Positions 1 through 7,385 of a stretch of 10,000 nucleotides of DNA are shown one piece after another. Below the pieces are notes generated by a model. It saw only the letters and a program-made list of their open reading frames with translations, searched no databases and was not told the origin of the DNA. The stretch comes from Botryococcus braunii. Its lineage: Eukaryota; Chlorophyta; Trebouxiophyceae. The stretch is from NCBI GenBank assembly GCA_002005505.1, contig KV908341.1:465258-475257 (forward strand), in the 5' to 3' direction. Position 1 is the first letter of the stretch; each line of letters opens with the position of its first letter. A program made the position numbers and the translations under genes.

Positions 1-66
1 TGTATGTGTGTGAGTGTGAGTGTGAGAGAGTGTGTATGTGACACACGCGTGCGCACACGCACACGC

Positions 67-129
<63 letters not shown>
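1..129. repeat. Compound GT / CA microsatellite
   Basis: Positions 1-40 are degenerate GT-rich sequence with GAGAG interruptions. A short ACACACGCGTGCGCACAC stretch follows, then CACACG units, then an almost pure (AC)n tract from 72 to 129. GT on the left and AC on the right of the same strand makes the junction near 41-60 self-complementary, so it could fold as a hairpin. Alternating purine-pyrimidine sequence of this kind is a known Z-DNA former. The window starts inside the repeat, so its full length is unknown. Confidence 0.95.
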
Positions 130-133
<4 letters not shown>

Positions 134-194
134 CTGGGAGAGAGGGGGGGGGGAGACTCGTGCCTAAGCCGGGGGTCGAGGGGCGGATGTACAC

Positions 195-410
195 CTTGAG
201 GAAGGAGAGGTCCGACTGGGGGACATATAGGATGGGCGTGGTGACGGGCATTCCAGGACCCCTCCAGGTCGTAGCCAGGCTGGTCAGGATGACTTTCCAC
301 TCAGCTGCAGTCTGTCGTGCTGTTGGGGGCGGCCTCATGCTTGCATCCATCAGCTCCTCCATCAGCTCCAGCATGGCTTCCTGTGCCTGCGCAGTCACCT
401 CCAAATCCCT
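195..410 (-). CDS. Probable internal exon, unidentified protein (72 codons)
   Basis: Read on the minus strand from 410 to 195, this gives 72 uninterrupted codons with protein-like composition. A Glu/Met-rich helical stretch (AMLELMEELMDASM) leads into a mixed segment (TAAEWKVILTSLATTWRGPG) and then ILYVPQSDLSFLK. The chosen acceptor is GTGAG just above 410 (phase 0); an alternative CAG acceptor would start the exon at 386, also phase 0. The chosen donor is CTCAAG|GTGTAC at 195/194 (phase 0). If that donor is not used, the frame stays open into the GT/CA microsatellite and off the window edge. Upstream the frame is open to about 486. Both ends are phase 0, matching the donor of the exon at 1647-1858 and of the candidate at 1503-1547. 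I do not recognise the family. The plus-strand reading across the same bases is low-complexity and less convincing. Confidence 0.45.
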
Positions 411-593
411 CTCACATGTATGATGTGACGGAGGCCGCCGCAGCGAGAGGGTACTCCAGCCGTCCTTGCTGCATTCGGCTAGCTTTTATGTTGGGGGAAG
501 GGGAGCGGTGACGACGTCTCGATTACCCACTGCCTTGCCGGGCCGGAAACCAATCAAAATTGCATGGCACGATGGAGGGTTGCCACCAGTGAT

Positions 594-609
594 CATGCAC
601 ATGTGCATG
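594..609. repeat. 16-bp perfect palindrome
   Basis: CATGCACATGTGCATG reads the same on both strands and has no spacer. It is probably incidental, or an early step towards the CA/TG-type repeats common in this window. Confidence 0.8.
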
Positions 610-627
610 TGCCATCCTAACAGTCGT

Positions 628-687
628 CAGTCCCTCATGCCATTCTTCAGTCCCTCATATCATTCTTGAATCAATCATATCAACCTT
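628..687. repeat. 20-bp tandem repeat, three copies
   Basis: Units begin at 628, 648 and 668. The first two (CAGTCCCTCATGCCATTCTT and the copy at 648) differ at two positions. The third is more diverged but keeps CATAT and the terminal CTT. A partial fourth start (CAGT) is at 688. Confidence 0.8.
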
Positions 688-1017
688 CAGTGCAATTTAT
701 CTCTCCCCGACTCACCCGCCGTCCTCCCACCTCTCCATGTTGTGCATGCTGGCGGTTTGGCTGTAATCTCATGCACGCTGTGAGGCAACAACTTGTTTCG
801 TGAGGGGCTGTAAGGCAGTTCTCAGAAGGTAGCCGACAAGCTCTGCTGAAAGCCTCAAGATGCTGAACTCTCAGGACCAGACGAAGGCCTGCTCTCAAAG
901 ATAGCACCTCGAGTTTTGTGTTCAGGAACCAGGCCGCATTGTGAATGCCCCGCAGAGGGGGACGCAGCATGCATGTAAGGAATGCAAGTGGTTCCAAATC
1001 GAGTGCCTGGAATAGAC

Positions 1018-1059
1018 AATGTCTTGTGGATGGTGTGAAATGTCTTGTGGACAGTTATT
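1018..1059. repeat. 21-bp direct duplication
   Basis: AATGTCTTGTGGA occurs at 1018-1030 and again at 1039-1051, a spacing of 21 bases. This looks like a local tandem duplication. Confidence 0.7.
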
Positions 1060-1192
1060 TTGAAAGCAGGACCTCTGATTGGGGAAGGGGTTGCCTCAGC
1101 CGGTGCATACAACAGGTGCCCTGCAGGGTTAATGCCGTAAGGTCTTAGCCGCCTGCGGAAATATCTGCCGCGCTCATACCCCTTATCCGGAT

Positions 1193-1223
1193 ACACATGC
1201 AGCAGACAGTCTGCTGCATGTGT
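1193..1223. repeat. 31-bp inverted repeat, 15-bp perfect arms
   Basis: The left arm ACACATGCAGCAGAC (1193-1207) is followed by one base and then the exact reverse complement GTCTGCTGCATGTGT (1209-1223). Just downstream, GTCTGCTGCAGAC (1222-1234) repeats part of the arm and is itself palindromic, so two alternative hairpins compete. No poly-T follows, and this is a eukaryotic context, so a bacterial terminator is not indicated. Confidence 0.9.
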
Positions 1224-1340
1224 CTGCTGCAGACTGCAACGCTATTGTCATGCAAATCAAACGGGTGGAGGGAGAGACATCGTTTTGGTCTCTAGGGCCC
1301 GGCCACATGCTGCTTGGGTGGAGTGCTGCCCCTCCTCTCT

Positions 1341-1519
1341 AAGTATCGCGCCTTGCATAGACACGGCAGCAGTCCACACAACACTTCTTATCCAACACCG
1401 CGCCTTGCATAGACGCGGCAGCAGTCCACACAAGCACTTCTTGTAAGTACCGCGCCTTGCATAGACACGGCAGCAGTCCACCCAAGGACTTCTTATAAGT
1501 ACCGCGCCTTGCATAGACA
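1341..1519. repeat. 52-bp minisatellite, about 3.4 copies
   Basis: Copies start at 1341 (51 bp), 1392 (53 bp), 1445 (52 bp) and 1497 (partial, to 1519). The conserved core is CGCGCCTTGCATAGACACGG plus CAGCAGTCCACACAA and CACTTCTTAT. The unit length is not a multiple of three, so no single frame repeats. On the minus strand each copy carries CTATGCAAGGCGCG followed, in copies 3 and 4, by GTACTT, which resembles the 3' end and donor of the candidate exon at 1503-1547. Confidence 0.95.
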
Positions 1520-1547
1520 GGACCCAGGCCAGAGCTATTGGAGATGC
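1503..1547 (-). CDS. Candidate 45-nt exon, 15 codons
   Basis: This candidate lies between acceptor GTGTCAG (exon starts 1547) and donor GGCGCG|GTACTT (exon ends 1503), and gives ASPIALAWVLSMQGA. Start and end are both phase 0, matching the donor of 1647-1858 and the acceptor of 195-410. The polypyrimidine tract is weak and the exon is short, so this could be chance. Its 3' part overlaps the last, partial copy of the 52-bp minisatellite, meaning the exon end may have seeded the repeat. Confidence 0.25.
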
Positions 1548-1646
1548 CTGACACCCCGCAGACATATTGGAGGGTTTAAACATCAGCCTCAAACTGATTC
1601 GGAAAGCTTTGTCACACCATCATGGCCAGCGCGCAGGAAACCGCAC

Positions 1647-1858
1647 CTTGCTGGTGAGGGCGGGACGGGTGTGCTGGGCTTGCGTTACACTGCTGAGGTA
1701 CACTCTGCGGTCGAAGAGCGGGACAGTGCCGTTCTCTGCTAGGACGTGCTTCCCGGTTCCTCCCGCTATGAAGCTCCACCTCATCAGCAGATGCCCCAGA
1801 GCCCCCGCATCTGCCTCCCGCCCAACTTTGTTCAGCCAGGAAGTACCGATATAGCAAA
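1647..1858 (-). CDS. Probable internal exon, unidentified protein (70 codons)
   Basis: Reading 1858 to 1647 gives 70 open codons with ordinary soluble-protein composition. It starts near CYIGTSWLNKVGREADAG, continues with ALGHLLMRWSFIAGGTGK and ends VYLSSVTQAQHTRPALTSK. The acceptor region TTTCATTCTTTGAAGAG has a pyrimidine tract. Its second AG gives a phase-1 start that fits the phase-1 donor of 2760-2911; the first AG would give phase 2. The donor is AGCAAG|GTGCGG (phase 0). Stops lie directly outside both ends in this frame: TGA just upstream, and TGA soon after the donor. GTGK resembles part of a P-loop, but the full GxxxxGK[ST] pattern is absent, so I do not infer nucleotide binding. Family unknown. 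Confidence 0.6.
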
Positions 1859-1923
1859 CTCTTCAAAGAATGAAAGGTCAAATCGTCAGAAGTCAAAGTA
1901 CTATGTAAGTTCAGAAAGGAAAA

Positions 1924-1957
1924 CACGCACGAGCGCGCGCGCACACATACACACACA

Positions 1958-1993
<36 letters not shown>

Positions 1994-2039
1994 TGCACAG
2001 AGAGAGAGAAAGGGGGGGACAGACACACACACACACACG
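1924..2039. repeat. CA-rich microsatellite in two blocks
   Basis: 1924-1989 begins with CACGCACGAGCGCGCGCGCA and becomes (AC)n with rare T and G interruptions. A GA-rich bridge (1999-2020) follows, then a second short (AC)n block at 2022-2037. Confidence 0.95.
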
Positions 2040-2342
2040 TCTGAAAAATGGGAAGACGACTTTCTGTGTAGAGATCCGCACTGGTAACCTTGAGCTGCAT
2101 TGGAGCTTTGCTCACCAAACACAAAGATGGTGTCAATGCAACTTTTTAGGTTGTATTTGGAAAGTTCCTGGGCTGTCGTCTGGAGAGGGCTGTGCACAGA
2201 GATTCTGCACTCAACAGGCGCGTTTGCGAACACTTCTGTGGAGGCTGTGAAAGTAGAAGGTTGAGGGGAAAGAACAGCTTCGGGAAAAAGCAAGAAAGGT
2301 GCAGAGGGAGGGGGGGAAGAACAGGGGAACAGAAGAGGGACG

Positions 2343-2345
<3 letters not shown>

Positions 2346-2402
<57 letters not shown>

Positions 2403-2453
2403 ATGTGCGTGTGTGTGTCTGTGTGTGTGCGTGTGCGTGTGTGTGTGTCTGTG

Positions 2454-2502
<49 letters not shown>

Positions 2503-2551
2503 GCGTGTCTGTGTCTGTGTGTGTGTGTGTGTGTGTGCGTGTGCGTGTGTG
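2346..2551. repeat. Long interrupted GT microsatellite (about 206 bp)
   Basis: The first 55 bases are pure (TG)n. After that, C-containing interruptions (GCAT, GCG, TCT) appear in a regular order. TCT recurs at 2418 and 2448, and TGTGTGC ends at 2430 and 2460, showing a 30-bp higher-order duplication inside the dinucleotide tract. Long open frames across it are artefacts of the repeat. Confidence 0.97.
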
Positions 2552-2759
2552 GCCGGCTCGTTTGCGCATGGGCTTGCGCGCATGTATGCATTGCACGGGA
2601 AACAATTCCAGGTGAGCAGGTCAGGTTCTCTATGTGTTTGGCGAACCACAGAGCGCCCAAAATACATGCTATCTGCCACCTCATTTGGCCAAGCACGAGT
2701 AGTGTCAAGGTATGGGCGAACTACAGCTGTTACTGTCATTGATTATGCAAAAAACTCAC

Positions 2760-2911
2760 CGATTCCGGTGTGGTTTGCTGAAAGAGTGAGGATGGACCCG
2801 CCACCGCTCAAGTGCAGCAGAAGCACCTTCAGCAGGGGTCCCCTCCCACTATTGGCCTTCTTTATGCTCAGTTTCTGCAAGCTCCCCAGTCCCCACCCCA
2901 TCAGGTCAACT
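2760..2911 (-). CDS. Probable internal exon, unidentified protein (about 50 codons)
   Basis: This is the best-bounded exon in the window. Acceptor GTTATTTGCAG precedes 2911; a second AG two bases on would start the exon at 2909. Donor ATCG|GTGAGT at 2760/2759 is a full consensus. Only one of the three frames is open: it reads VDLMGWGLGSLQKLSIKKAN, then SGRGPLLKVLLLHLSGGGS, then ILTLSANHTGI. The short beta-strand-like runs (KVLLLHLSG, SILTLSA) would fit a beta-sandwich-type domain, but that is inference. The exon ends in phase 1, compatible with the phase-1 start of the next exon at 1858. No family recognised. Confidence 0.65.
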
Positions 2912-3010
2912 CTGCAAATAACCACCCACTGGACATGTGGGAACTAGCGAGTTTGGGACTTTGGTGGACATTCCACAGTTCTCAATTCTCTCCCCCCTCT
3001 CCTTCCGTCC

Positions 3011-3205
<195 letters not shown>

Positions 3206-3294
3206 ACCCATTTCCCCCTACGCCCCCACTATTAGCCGCTTCCCTAATTCCTATCCCATGGTGCCTTGGTGGGCCCCTCAAGCCCCTTTCTCAC

Positions 3295-3390
3295 TTTGCA
3301 TTGGTACATCTGCCAGCTGGAGATATCTACGTGAATGAGCATGGCAGTGGCCAAATGTAAAGCTGGGTGTAAAAAGGGACTCTTCAGGAC
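3295..3390 (-). CDS. Candidate internal exon (32 codons)
   Basis: Acceptor TTCCATTTGCTGCAG (exon starts 3390) and donor TGCAAA|GTGAGA (exon ends 3295) are both good. The phase-0 frame reads VLKSPFLHPALHLATAM then LIHVDISSWQMYQCK. The phase-0 start matches the donor of 4097-4308. The phase-0 end does not match the next exon at 2911, which needs phase 1 or 2. Either an exon is missing, or a weaker donor (CAGAT|GTACCA, phase 2) is used. Another frame over the same bases is also open (PEESLFTPSFTFGHCHAHSR) and cannot be excluded. Confidence 0.35.
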
Positions 3391-3615
3391 CTGCAGCAAA
3401 TGGAAAGGATGCCCACAACAGGAAACCTTGAACTCTTGCGGACATTGTCAATACAGTATGAAAAGGTGATAAAGTATTAAGGTGAGGTTCCCCAGCAGGC
3501 CACTCTGCTGGCATAACAGCAGCAAGACACCTTGCATGGAAAGAACGCTTGCAGCTTGAAAGGAACAAAAGCGCAGGGTGGGCAATGGTGCAGAACCCCT
3601 CGATTGGAGAGCAGT

Positions 3616-3794
3616 GGAATGAAGTCAGAGAATGGAAAGGGGCTGTGGGATGAAGGAAGGGGAATGAGAAGGAGCAACTGGATGAGCGCAGTGGCTGGAA
3701 CGGAGAACTGGATGAAGTCAGTGGTTAAAACTGCACATTTTATGAAAGTCAGTGGATAAAAGGCGTAATTCAAAGAAGTCAGCGGTTGAAGGCA
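3616..3794. repeat. Degenerate 30-bp minisatellite, about six units
   Basis: Units beginning GATGA/GAAGTCAGTGG occur at 3681, 3711, 3741 and 3771 with an exact 30-base period. More diverged units lie near 3619 and 3649. The best-kept part is GAAGTCAGTGGTTAAA. It sits in the presumed 706-nt intron between candidate exons 3295-3390 and 4097-4308. The rest of that intron shows only C-runs (3931, 3990-4005) and no convincing coding segment. Confidence 0.75.
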
Positions 3795-4096
3795 GCCCTA
3801 CGTGCTTGCAGGACTGAGCTGTAGAGCCCATAGCCCTTAAGGGAAGGAACGGGGAATAGGTCTCACCATCGTCATGTCATACTATTACTAATGCACAGCT
3901 GCCATACATGGCAACGTGCAGGGATAGCCCCCCCCCCCTGGCATTCCCAGCCCCTGGGGTACCACGCACTACACGTCCCTGCCCCTCTCCCCCCGCCCCC
4001 CCCCAAAAAATACAACACACACACGGGGGGAGGGGGCGGAGAGCGGGGGGCCTGTTTGGAGAGAGAGGTGGGGACAGCAGGGGAATGAAGGGCTAC

Positions 4097-4308
4097 TTGG
4101 AAGGGGAGAGGAGCATAGAAGCGGCCCTTGCTCTTCATGGGGGCGGGGTAGTTGGGAAAGTCCGCCCTGGTGAGCGATGTGGCAGCTTCCTTAAATGACA
4201 CACCAGCATCGTTGGCCTCCAGCTCCCACACCAGCTTGCCCTCCTCTTTCCTCCTCTTTATTCGCCCTGGAAGACCCTCTTGCCCTTCATCAATAGCCAC
4301 CATAGTGC
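4097..4308 (-). CDS. Probable internal exon, unidentified protein (70 codons)
   Basis: From 4308 down to 4097 the minus strand reads TMVAIDEGQEGLPGRIKRR, then KEEGKLVWELEANDAGVSFK, then EAATSLTRADFPNYPAPMK and SKGRFYAPLPFQ. Charge and hydrophobicity are balanced as in a real protein. The acceptor is preceded by an excellent pyrimidine tract (CTCTCGCTCTCTTTCCATGGAG) and gives a phase-1 start. The proposed donor CTTCCAA|GTAGCC (phase 0) is weak. Without it the frame stays open into C-rich low-complexity sequence near 4000. Phases agree with the candidate upstream exon 4536-4575 (phase 1) and with 3295-3390 (phase 0). Family unknown. Confidence 0.5.
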
Positions 4309-4535
4309 CTCCATGGAAAGAGAGCGAGAGCGAGAGAGGGGGAGGAAAGTTATCTTGCTCTAGCATGTTTCTGTGACTTTTAGAAAATTTGCCTTGCCCA
4401 AATCCTTTTGAATAAGGCTGCCTTGCTTGAACATGGTGGACTGCCTGGCATGGCTTCTTCTCTGTGAGGTCTAGTGCAGCTTCTCCCTCGAACTCTCACG
4501 GCTGCTCCTCCCTTTGGATTTTTAGGACTGTTCAC

Positions 4536-4575
4536 CTCTAAGTCCAAAAGTACCAACTTTGAAGAGGTACACAGC
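4536..4575 (-). CDS. Candidate 40-nt micro-exon
   Basis: A segment between acceptor AATCTCTGAG and donor TTAGAG|GTGAAC encodes AVYLFKVGTFGLR plus one base. Its phase-1 end joins to 4308 to complete a glycine codon. A second frame through the same bases is open much further towards 4450 (KLVLLDLEVNSPKNPKGG), so either reading, or neither, could be real. Confidence 0.25.
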
Positions 4576-4990
<415 letters not shown>

Positions 4991-5004
4991 CCCGCCCCAT
5001 CTCC

Positions 5005-5018
5005 CTCTGTCTCTCTCT

Positions 5019-5088
<70 letters not shown>

Positions 5089-5136
5089 AGAGAGAGAGAG
5101 AGAGAGAGACACAGGGAGGGGAGAGGGGGGAGAGGG

Positions 5137-5193
<57 letters not shown>

Positions 5194-5250
5194 AGAGAGT
5201 GAGAGAGAGAGAAATAGAGGGAGGGAGGGAGGGAGAGAGAGGGGTCCAGA
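5005..5250. repeat. (CT)n-CGAG-(GA)n inverted repeat
   Basis: A CT tract (pure from 5055 to 5087) meets a GA tract at CTCGAG (5085-5090). The perfect palindrome spans 5066-5109, with 22-bp arms and no spacer. Beyond it both sides continue as imperfect CT-rich (left) and GA-rich (right) sequence to about 5250, including GGGAGGGAGGGAGGGA near 5218-5233. The structure can form a long hairpin, and its polypurine runs can form triplex DNA. Open frames across it are artefacts. Confidence 0.95.
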
Positions 5251-5512
5251 GTGTGAGACAGAAGGGGGAGGGAGAGGGAAGAAGAGAGACAGATTGCAGA
5301 TCCACATTTGCACTTGAATCATGGCCACCAATCCAGATGCATGCAATTCTGTGTGTACACCCTCCCTCCCTCCTTTTCTCCACTGACCATCTGCCCTCAC
5401 CCCCCCCCCTGTCTCTCCCCTCCCTCTCTCTCCATCCGTCTCCCTCCCCCACGCTCTCCTGTCTCCCCTCTCGTCTGCCCCCTTCCCCGTGTGTACGCGC
5501 ATGTGTGCTCAT

Positions 5513-5562
5513 GCACACACACACACACACGCAAACCCCCCCCCCCCACACACACACACACC
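5513..5562. repeat. (CA)n, C-run, (CA)n
   Basis: (CA)n at 5514-5530 is followed by GCAAA, a C-run of about 13 and a second (CA)n to 5560. On the minus strand this puts a GTGTGTG tract immediately after CCTG at 5562. Confidence 0.95.
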
Positions 5563-5616
5563 AGGCCGGGCTGCGATGAGATACAGCAAGGCTGAATCTC
5601 TGGGCGGGGTGAACCC
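5562..5616 (-). CDS. Low-confidence candidate exon (55 nt)
   Basis: Acceptor GGATGTAG (exon starts 5616) gives a phase-1 start that would complete a glycine codon with the end of 5788-5917. It reads VHPAQRFSLAVSHRSPA. The donor CCTG|GTGTGT lies at the edge of the GT/C microsatellite. The acceptor lacks a good pyrimidine tract and other frames are also open, so treat this as a suggestion only. Confidence 0.2.
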
Positions 5617-5787
5617 CTACATCCGAGGGACTCGCACACAGTTCTTCCTTTCACAACCCCTCGCCGCCCTTTCCTTTCCCTAGTTCCTCAACCTGTCCCT
5701 TTCATGCCATAGTGACGGATCAATCTGTCTCATTTCTTTGTGTTCATTCGCAGATTAGAGCAGGGGGCCAGCCATGGGGTCACGTAC

Positions 5788-5917
5788 CTGCGAGGGGCCT
5801 GTACACAGAGAGTAGCGACGCCAGAGAGGCGCGCACTTTCTGCCCATCTTGTGTCTGCGCGAAAAAGAAGGAGAAGTGCACCACCATCTCGTCGTTCTGT
5901 CCCTCCCCCAAACGCTC
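5788..5917 (-). CDS. Probable internal exon, unidentified protein
   Basis: The minus strand reads ERLGEGQNDEMVVHFSFFF, then AQTQDGQKVRASLASLLSVY and RPLA, ending at a strong donor CGCAG|GTACGTG (5788/5787, phase 1). The stretch VVHFSFFF looks like a buried beta strand, and KVRASLASLLSVY like an amphipathic helix. The start is uncertain: GAATTCAAG gives 5917 (phase 0), and GATGACAG gives 5954 (phase 2). The frame is open to about 6013. The phase-0 choice agrees with the donor of 6155-6347. The plus strand has a good-looking acceptor (TTTCTTTGTGTTCATTCGCAG, ending 5753) and an open frame over the same bases, so a plus-strand exon is a weaker alternative. Family not recognised. Confidence 0.5.
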
Positions 5918-5950
5918 CTTGAATTCATGCAATTCACGCAATGATGAATG

Positions 5951-6153
5951 TTTGCTGTCATCACCGCTCATTATAACCCCCTTAATGTCCACAATATCTG
6001 CTGTCGTCACTGCTCATCAAATCCACACAATGTCTGCAATGTTTGCTGTCATCAGTGCTCATCACATCCACGCATTGTCCGCAAAGCTGCCTCATGACTC
6101 CCCATTAAATCCACACAATGTCTGCAATGTTTGCTGTCATCACTGCTCATCAA
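5951..6153. repeat. 45-bp minisatellite, about 4.6 copies
   Basis: Copies start at 5951 (46 bp), 5997 (45), 6042 (45), 6087 (43) and 6130 (partial). The core is TTTGCTGTCATCACTGCTCA followed by TCAAATCCACACAATGTCTGCAATG. A 45-base period keeps frame, so plus-strand open frames show a 15-residue His/Cys/Asn-rich repeat; I regard these as by-products. On the minus strand each good copy carries GATGACAG, a potential splice acceptor. The array fills most of the presumed 237-nt intron between 6155-6347 and 5788-5917. Confidence 0.95.
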
Positions 6154-6154
6154 C

Positions 6155-6347
6155 CTGAAAGCCTCTTGCGACATTGTAGCTTTCGGATGTTGGCTTTCCC
6201 TTATCAAAATAATGTTCAGCCCGTTGAGATCCTTCCAAATTGGCTTCCCTTGGCAACCTGAAGAGGCCCACTGATGTTCCAGTACATCTGGGCAATCCTT
6301 TGAGATGCTGTACAGCCCGATGAGAGTGTACATGCAATGGGCTTCCT
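6155..6347 (-). CDS. Candidate internal exon (64 codons)
   Basis: Acceptor CAACAATGTTTCAG (exon starts 6347, phase 2) and donor GGCTTTCAG|GTTGATG (exon ends 6155, phase 0) bound a frame open for 64 codons. It contains GSPLHVHSHRAVQHLKG early, LPREANLEGS in the middle, and AEHYFDKGKPTSESYNVARG near the end. It joins in phase to the candidate micro-exon 6454-6487 upstream and to 5788-5917 downstream. Two other frames are partly open here (one reads EAHCMYTLIGLYSISKDCPD), and the donor is not strong, so the frame choice rests mainly on phase agreement. Confidence 0.4.
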
Positions 6348-6453
6348 CTGAAACATTGTTGAGTTGTAAGTGAGGTTCTTGTTTAGGTCTCCCCTAGAGG
6401 TTGGACCCTGCCTCCTTCAAGGCAGCCCCCCAAACTTCGCCACAGCACTGCAC

Positions 6454-6487
6454 CTTGAGAGTCTGTCTCCTATGATGATAGCTGCAG
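6454..6487 (-). CDS. Candidate 34-nt micro-exon
   Basis: Acceptor CTCTGTGTTTCTCCTCAG (ends 6488) is one of the best in the window, and donor CTCTCAAG|GTGCAG is good. Between them the phase-1 frame encodes AAIIIGDRLS and ends in phase 2, matching 6347. I found no convincing upstream partner; a weak GCTA|GTTGAG donor near 6540, after a short open stretch ending MGHYNIA, has the right phase. Confidence 0.3.
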
Positions 6488-7126
6488 CTGAGGAGAAACA
6501 CAGAGTCTGCTGGTATGGGACTCCGCATGCTGTACTCAACTAGCTATGTTGTAATGCCCCATTTGATGGACCAGGAATTGGGTTGATTCCCAAGATTCAC
6601 AGACAAGGCACAATATTCATGCAGTAAGTGAGTCCCCTCCAACTCTCTTCCATTCCGAAATCCCCAGGAATCCCAAGCGAGATATGAAACCATGTGAAGC
6701 CGCATGGGACCAGAAGGAGGGAGAAGCAACTAGATTTGCGGCACTCGAGGTCAGATCGTACCATCACAATATCTCCTGGCAGCATCTGCGCACCACCATG
6801 CATAGCAGGGACTCAGTGTCCAGAAGTCCACGTGTATGCAAGAAGCGATTTAGTAATCTCCTGGCATCAATTCAATGTTTATGTCTGTACTGTAGGTTTC
6901 ACCCCTGCTTAGGGAGGGAGCTGGAGAGATTGTCTGCGTTAGTGCTCAAACCATTTGGATCACACACTCTCTAGTATCAGAACATTACATTCTCTTCAGA
7001 GGGTCCCATTATTGGCATCATGTGGTTGGCATGCAGAACCCGTTGAGAATTTCGGTTAAACTTTTGATGGCTGCTGCCTTTTACCTTTCAGCCTGTGCTC
7101 GCGACTTCCACACAGGTGCATTGCAC
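6488..7126. other. Unassigned stretch with scattered short open segments
   Basis: No bounded exon can be supported. On the minus strand there are short protein-like readings: QMLPGDIVMVRSDLE near 6750-6800, GETYSTDINIELMPGDY near 6850-6900 just after a fair acceptor, and a reading including SSHQKFNRNSQRVLHANHMM near 7020-7080. Each ends in a stop without a usable donor. This could be intron, missed micro-exons or decayed coding sequence. One CACGTG motif lies at 6829-6834. Confidence 0.3.
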
Positions 7127-7206
7127 CCTGCTCTGATCCAGTATTATAAAGAAACCATTTCGACTACATAAAATGTGTATGTACACAATACATTGCAGAA
7201 GTCTAC
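7127..7206 (-). CDS. Candidate exon (80 nt)
   Basis: Acceptor ACAGACTTTCAAG (exon starts 7206, phase 1) and donor AGCAGG|GTGCAA (exon ends 7127, phase 0) bound RLLQCIVYIHILCSRNG then FFIILDQSR. The same frame is open for 77 codons (7321-7088), so a longer exon is possible. The hydrophobic run could be a membrane or buried strand-helix segment. Phase 1 matches the end of 7307-7385, giving a 100-nt intron. Confidence 0.3.
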
Positions 7207-7306
7207 CTTGAAAGTCTGTTGGTCTCTCTCGGACAACCCGTGATTGTCGGCTGGCCTTACCCTCCATTTCCCCAGAACAGTGACTTTGCTGCTCATTTAA
7301 AGTCAC

Positions 7307-7385
7307 CACAAAATTTGACAACTTTGTTTACGGATGGACCAATTTCTCTTTTGGTGATGAGCACTTTTGTCGCCGGCGTCCCACG
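7307..7385 (-). CDS. Candidate exon (79 nt)
   Basis: Acceptor CACCACCTCGCCTAG (exon starts 7385, phase 0) and donor TTTTGTG|GTGACT (exon ends 7307, phase 1) bound RGTPATKVLITKREIGPS then VNKVVKFC. An in-frame stop sits directly upstream, as expected for intron. The phase-0 start does not match the end of the candidate at 7760-7814. Confidence 0.35.

Larger units (their letters stand above)
411..1502. other. Probable intron with small repeats
   Basis: This 1.1-kb stretch lies between two minus-strand candidate exons. It holds a 16-bp palindrome, a 20-bp tandem repeat, a 21-bp duplication, a 31-bp inverted repeat and most of a 52-bp minisatellite. One minus-strand frame, 1196 to 855, is open for 113 codons from an ATG and reads plausibly in places (for example RRLRPYGINPAGHLLYAPAE near its start). 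It has no clear splice signals, and other frames over 680-1000 are equally open, so I do not call it a gene. A good acceptor-like sequence (TATTTCCGCAG) sits inside it near 1156. Confidence 0.4.
1859..2759 (-). other. Probable 901-nt intron carrying CA and GT microsatellites
   Basis: This lies between the donor GTGAGT at 2759 and the acceptor at 1859. It contains the CA repeats of 1924-2039 and the long GT tract of 2346-2551. Between them, 2045-2340 shows no convincing coding segment; open frames there run into the dinucleotide repeats and translate as alternating two-residue polymers. Confidence 0.5.

Noticed and set aside
855..1196. 113-codon minus-strand frame from an ATG
   Set aside because: It is partly protein-like, but overlapping frames are equally open and there are no matching splice sites or phases. 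It crosses the 21-bp duplication. Not called as a gene.
1193..1223. Hairpin as an intrinsic terminator
   Set aside because: No U-run follows, and the window is eukaryotic.
1620..1660. GTGK in the 1647-1858 exon as an ATP-binding P-loop
   Set aside because: The residue after GK is His rather than Ser/Thr, and the spacing of the full Walker A pattern is not met.
1901..2947. Several 150-250 codon open frames on both strands
   Set aside because: Most of their length is Cys-Val or His-Thr polymer from the GT/CA tract, and they include flanks with no splice or start support.
3477..3773. 98-codon minus-strand frame rich in Phe/Leu/Pro, possibly membrane-spanning
   Set aside because: It is largely a translation of the degenerate 30-bp repeat and lacks splice or start context.
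5951..6153. Regularly spaced repeats that might suggest a CRISPR-like array
   Set aside because: The units are contiguous with no unique spacers. It is a tandem minisatellite in a eukaryotic context.
5712..6158. Plus-strand frame of 148 codons after a good-looking acceptor (ending 5753), with CPSCVC and repeated His/Cys
   Set aside because: Half of it is the in-frame 45-bp minisatellite. The minus strand over 5788-5917 has a stronger donor and a more protein-like reading. Kept only as an alternative.
6597..6803. Minus-strand frame with QMLPGDIVMVRSDLE, and YQPGD near 9810, resembling integrase C-terminal sequence
   Set aside because: Only a few residues match, and I found no reverse transcriptase, integrase catalytic, protease or terminal-repeat sequence anywhere in the window.
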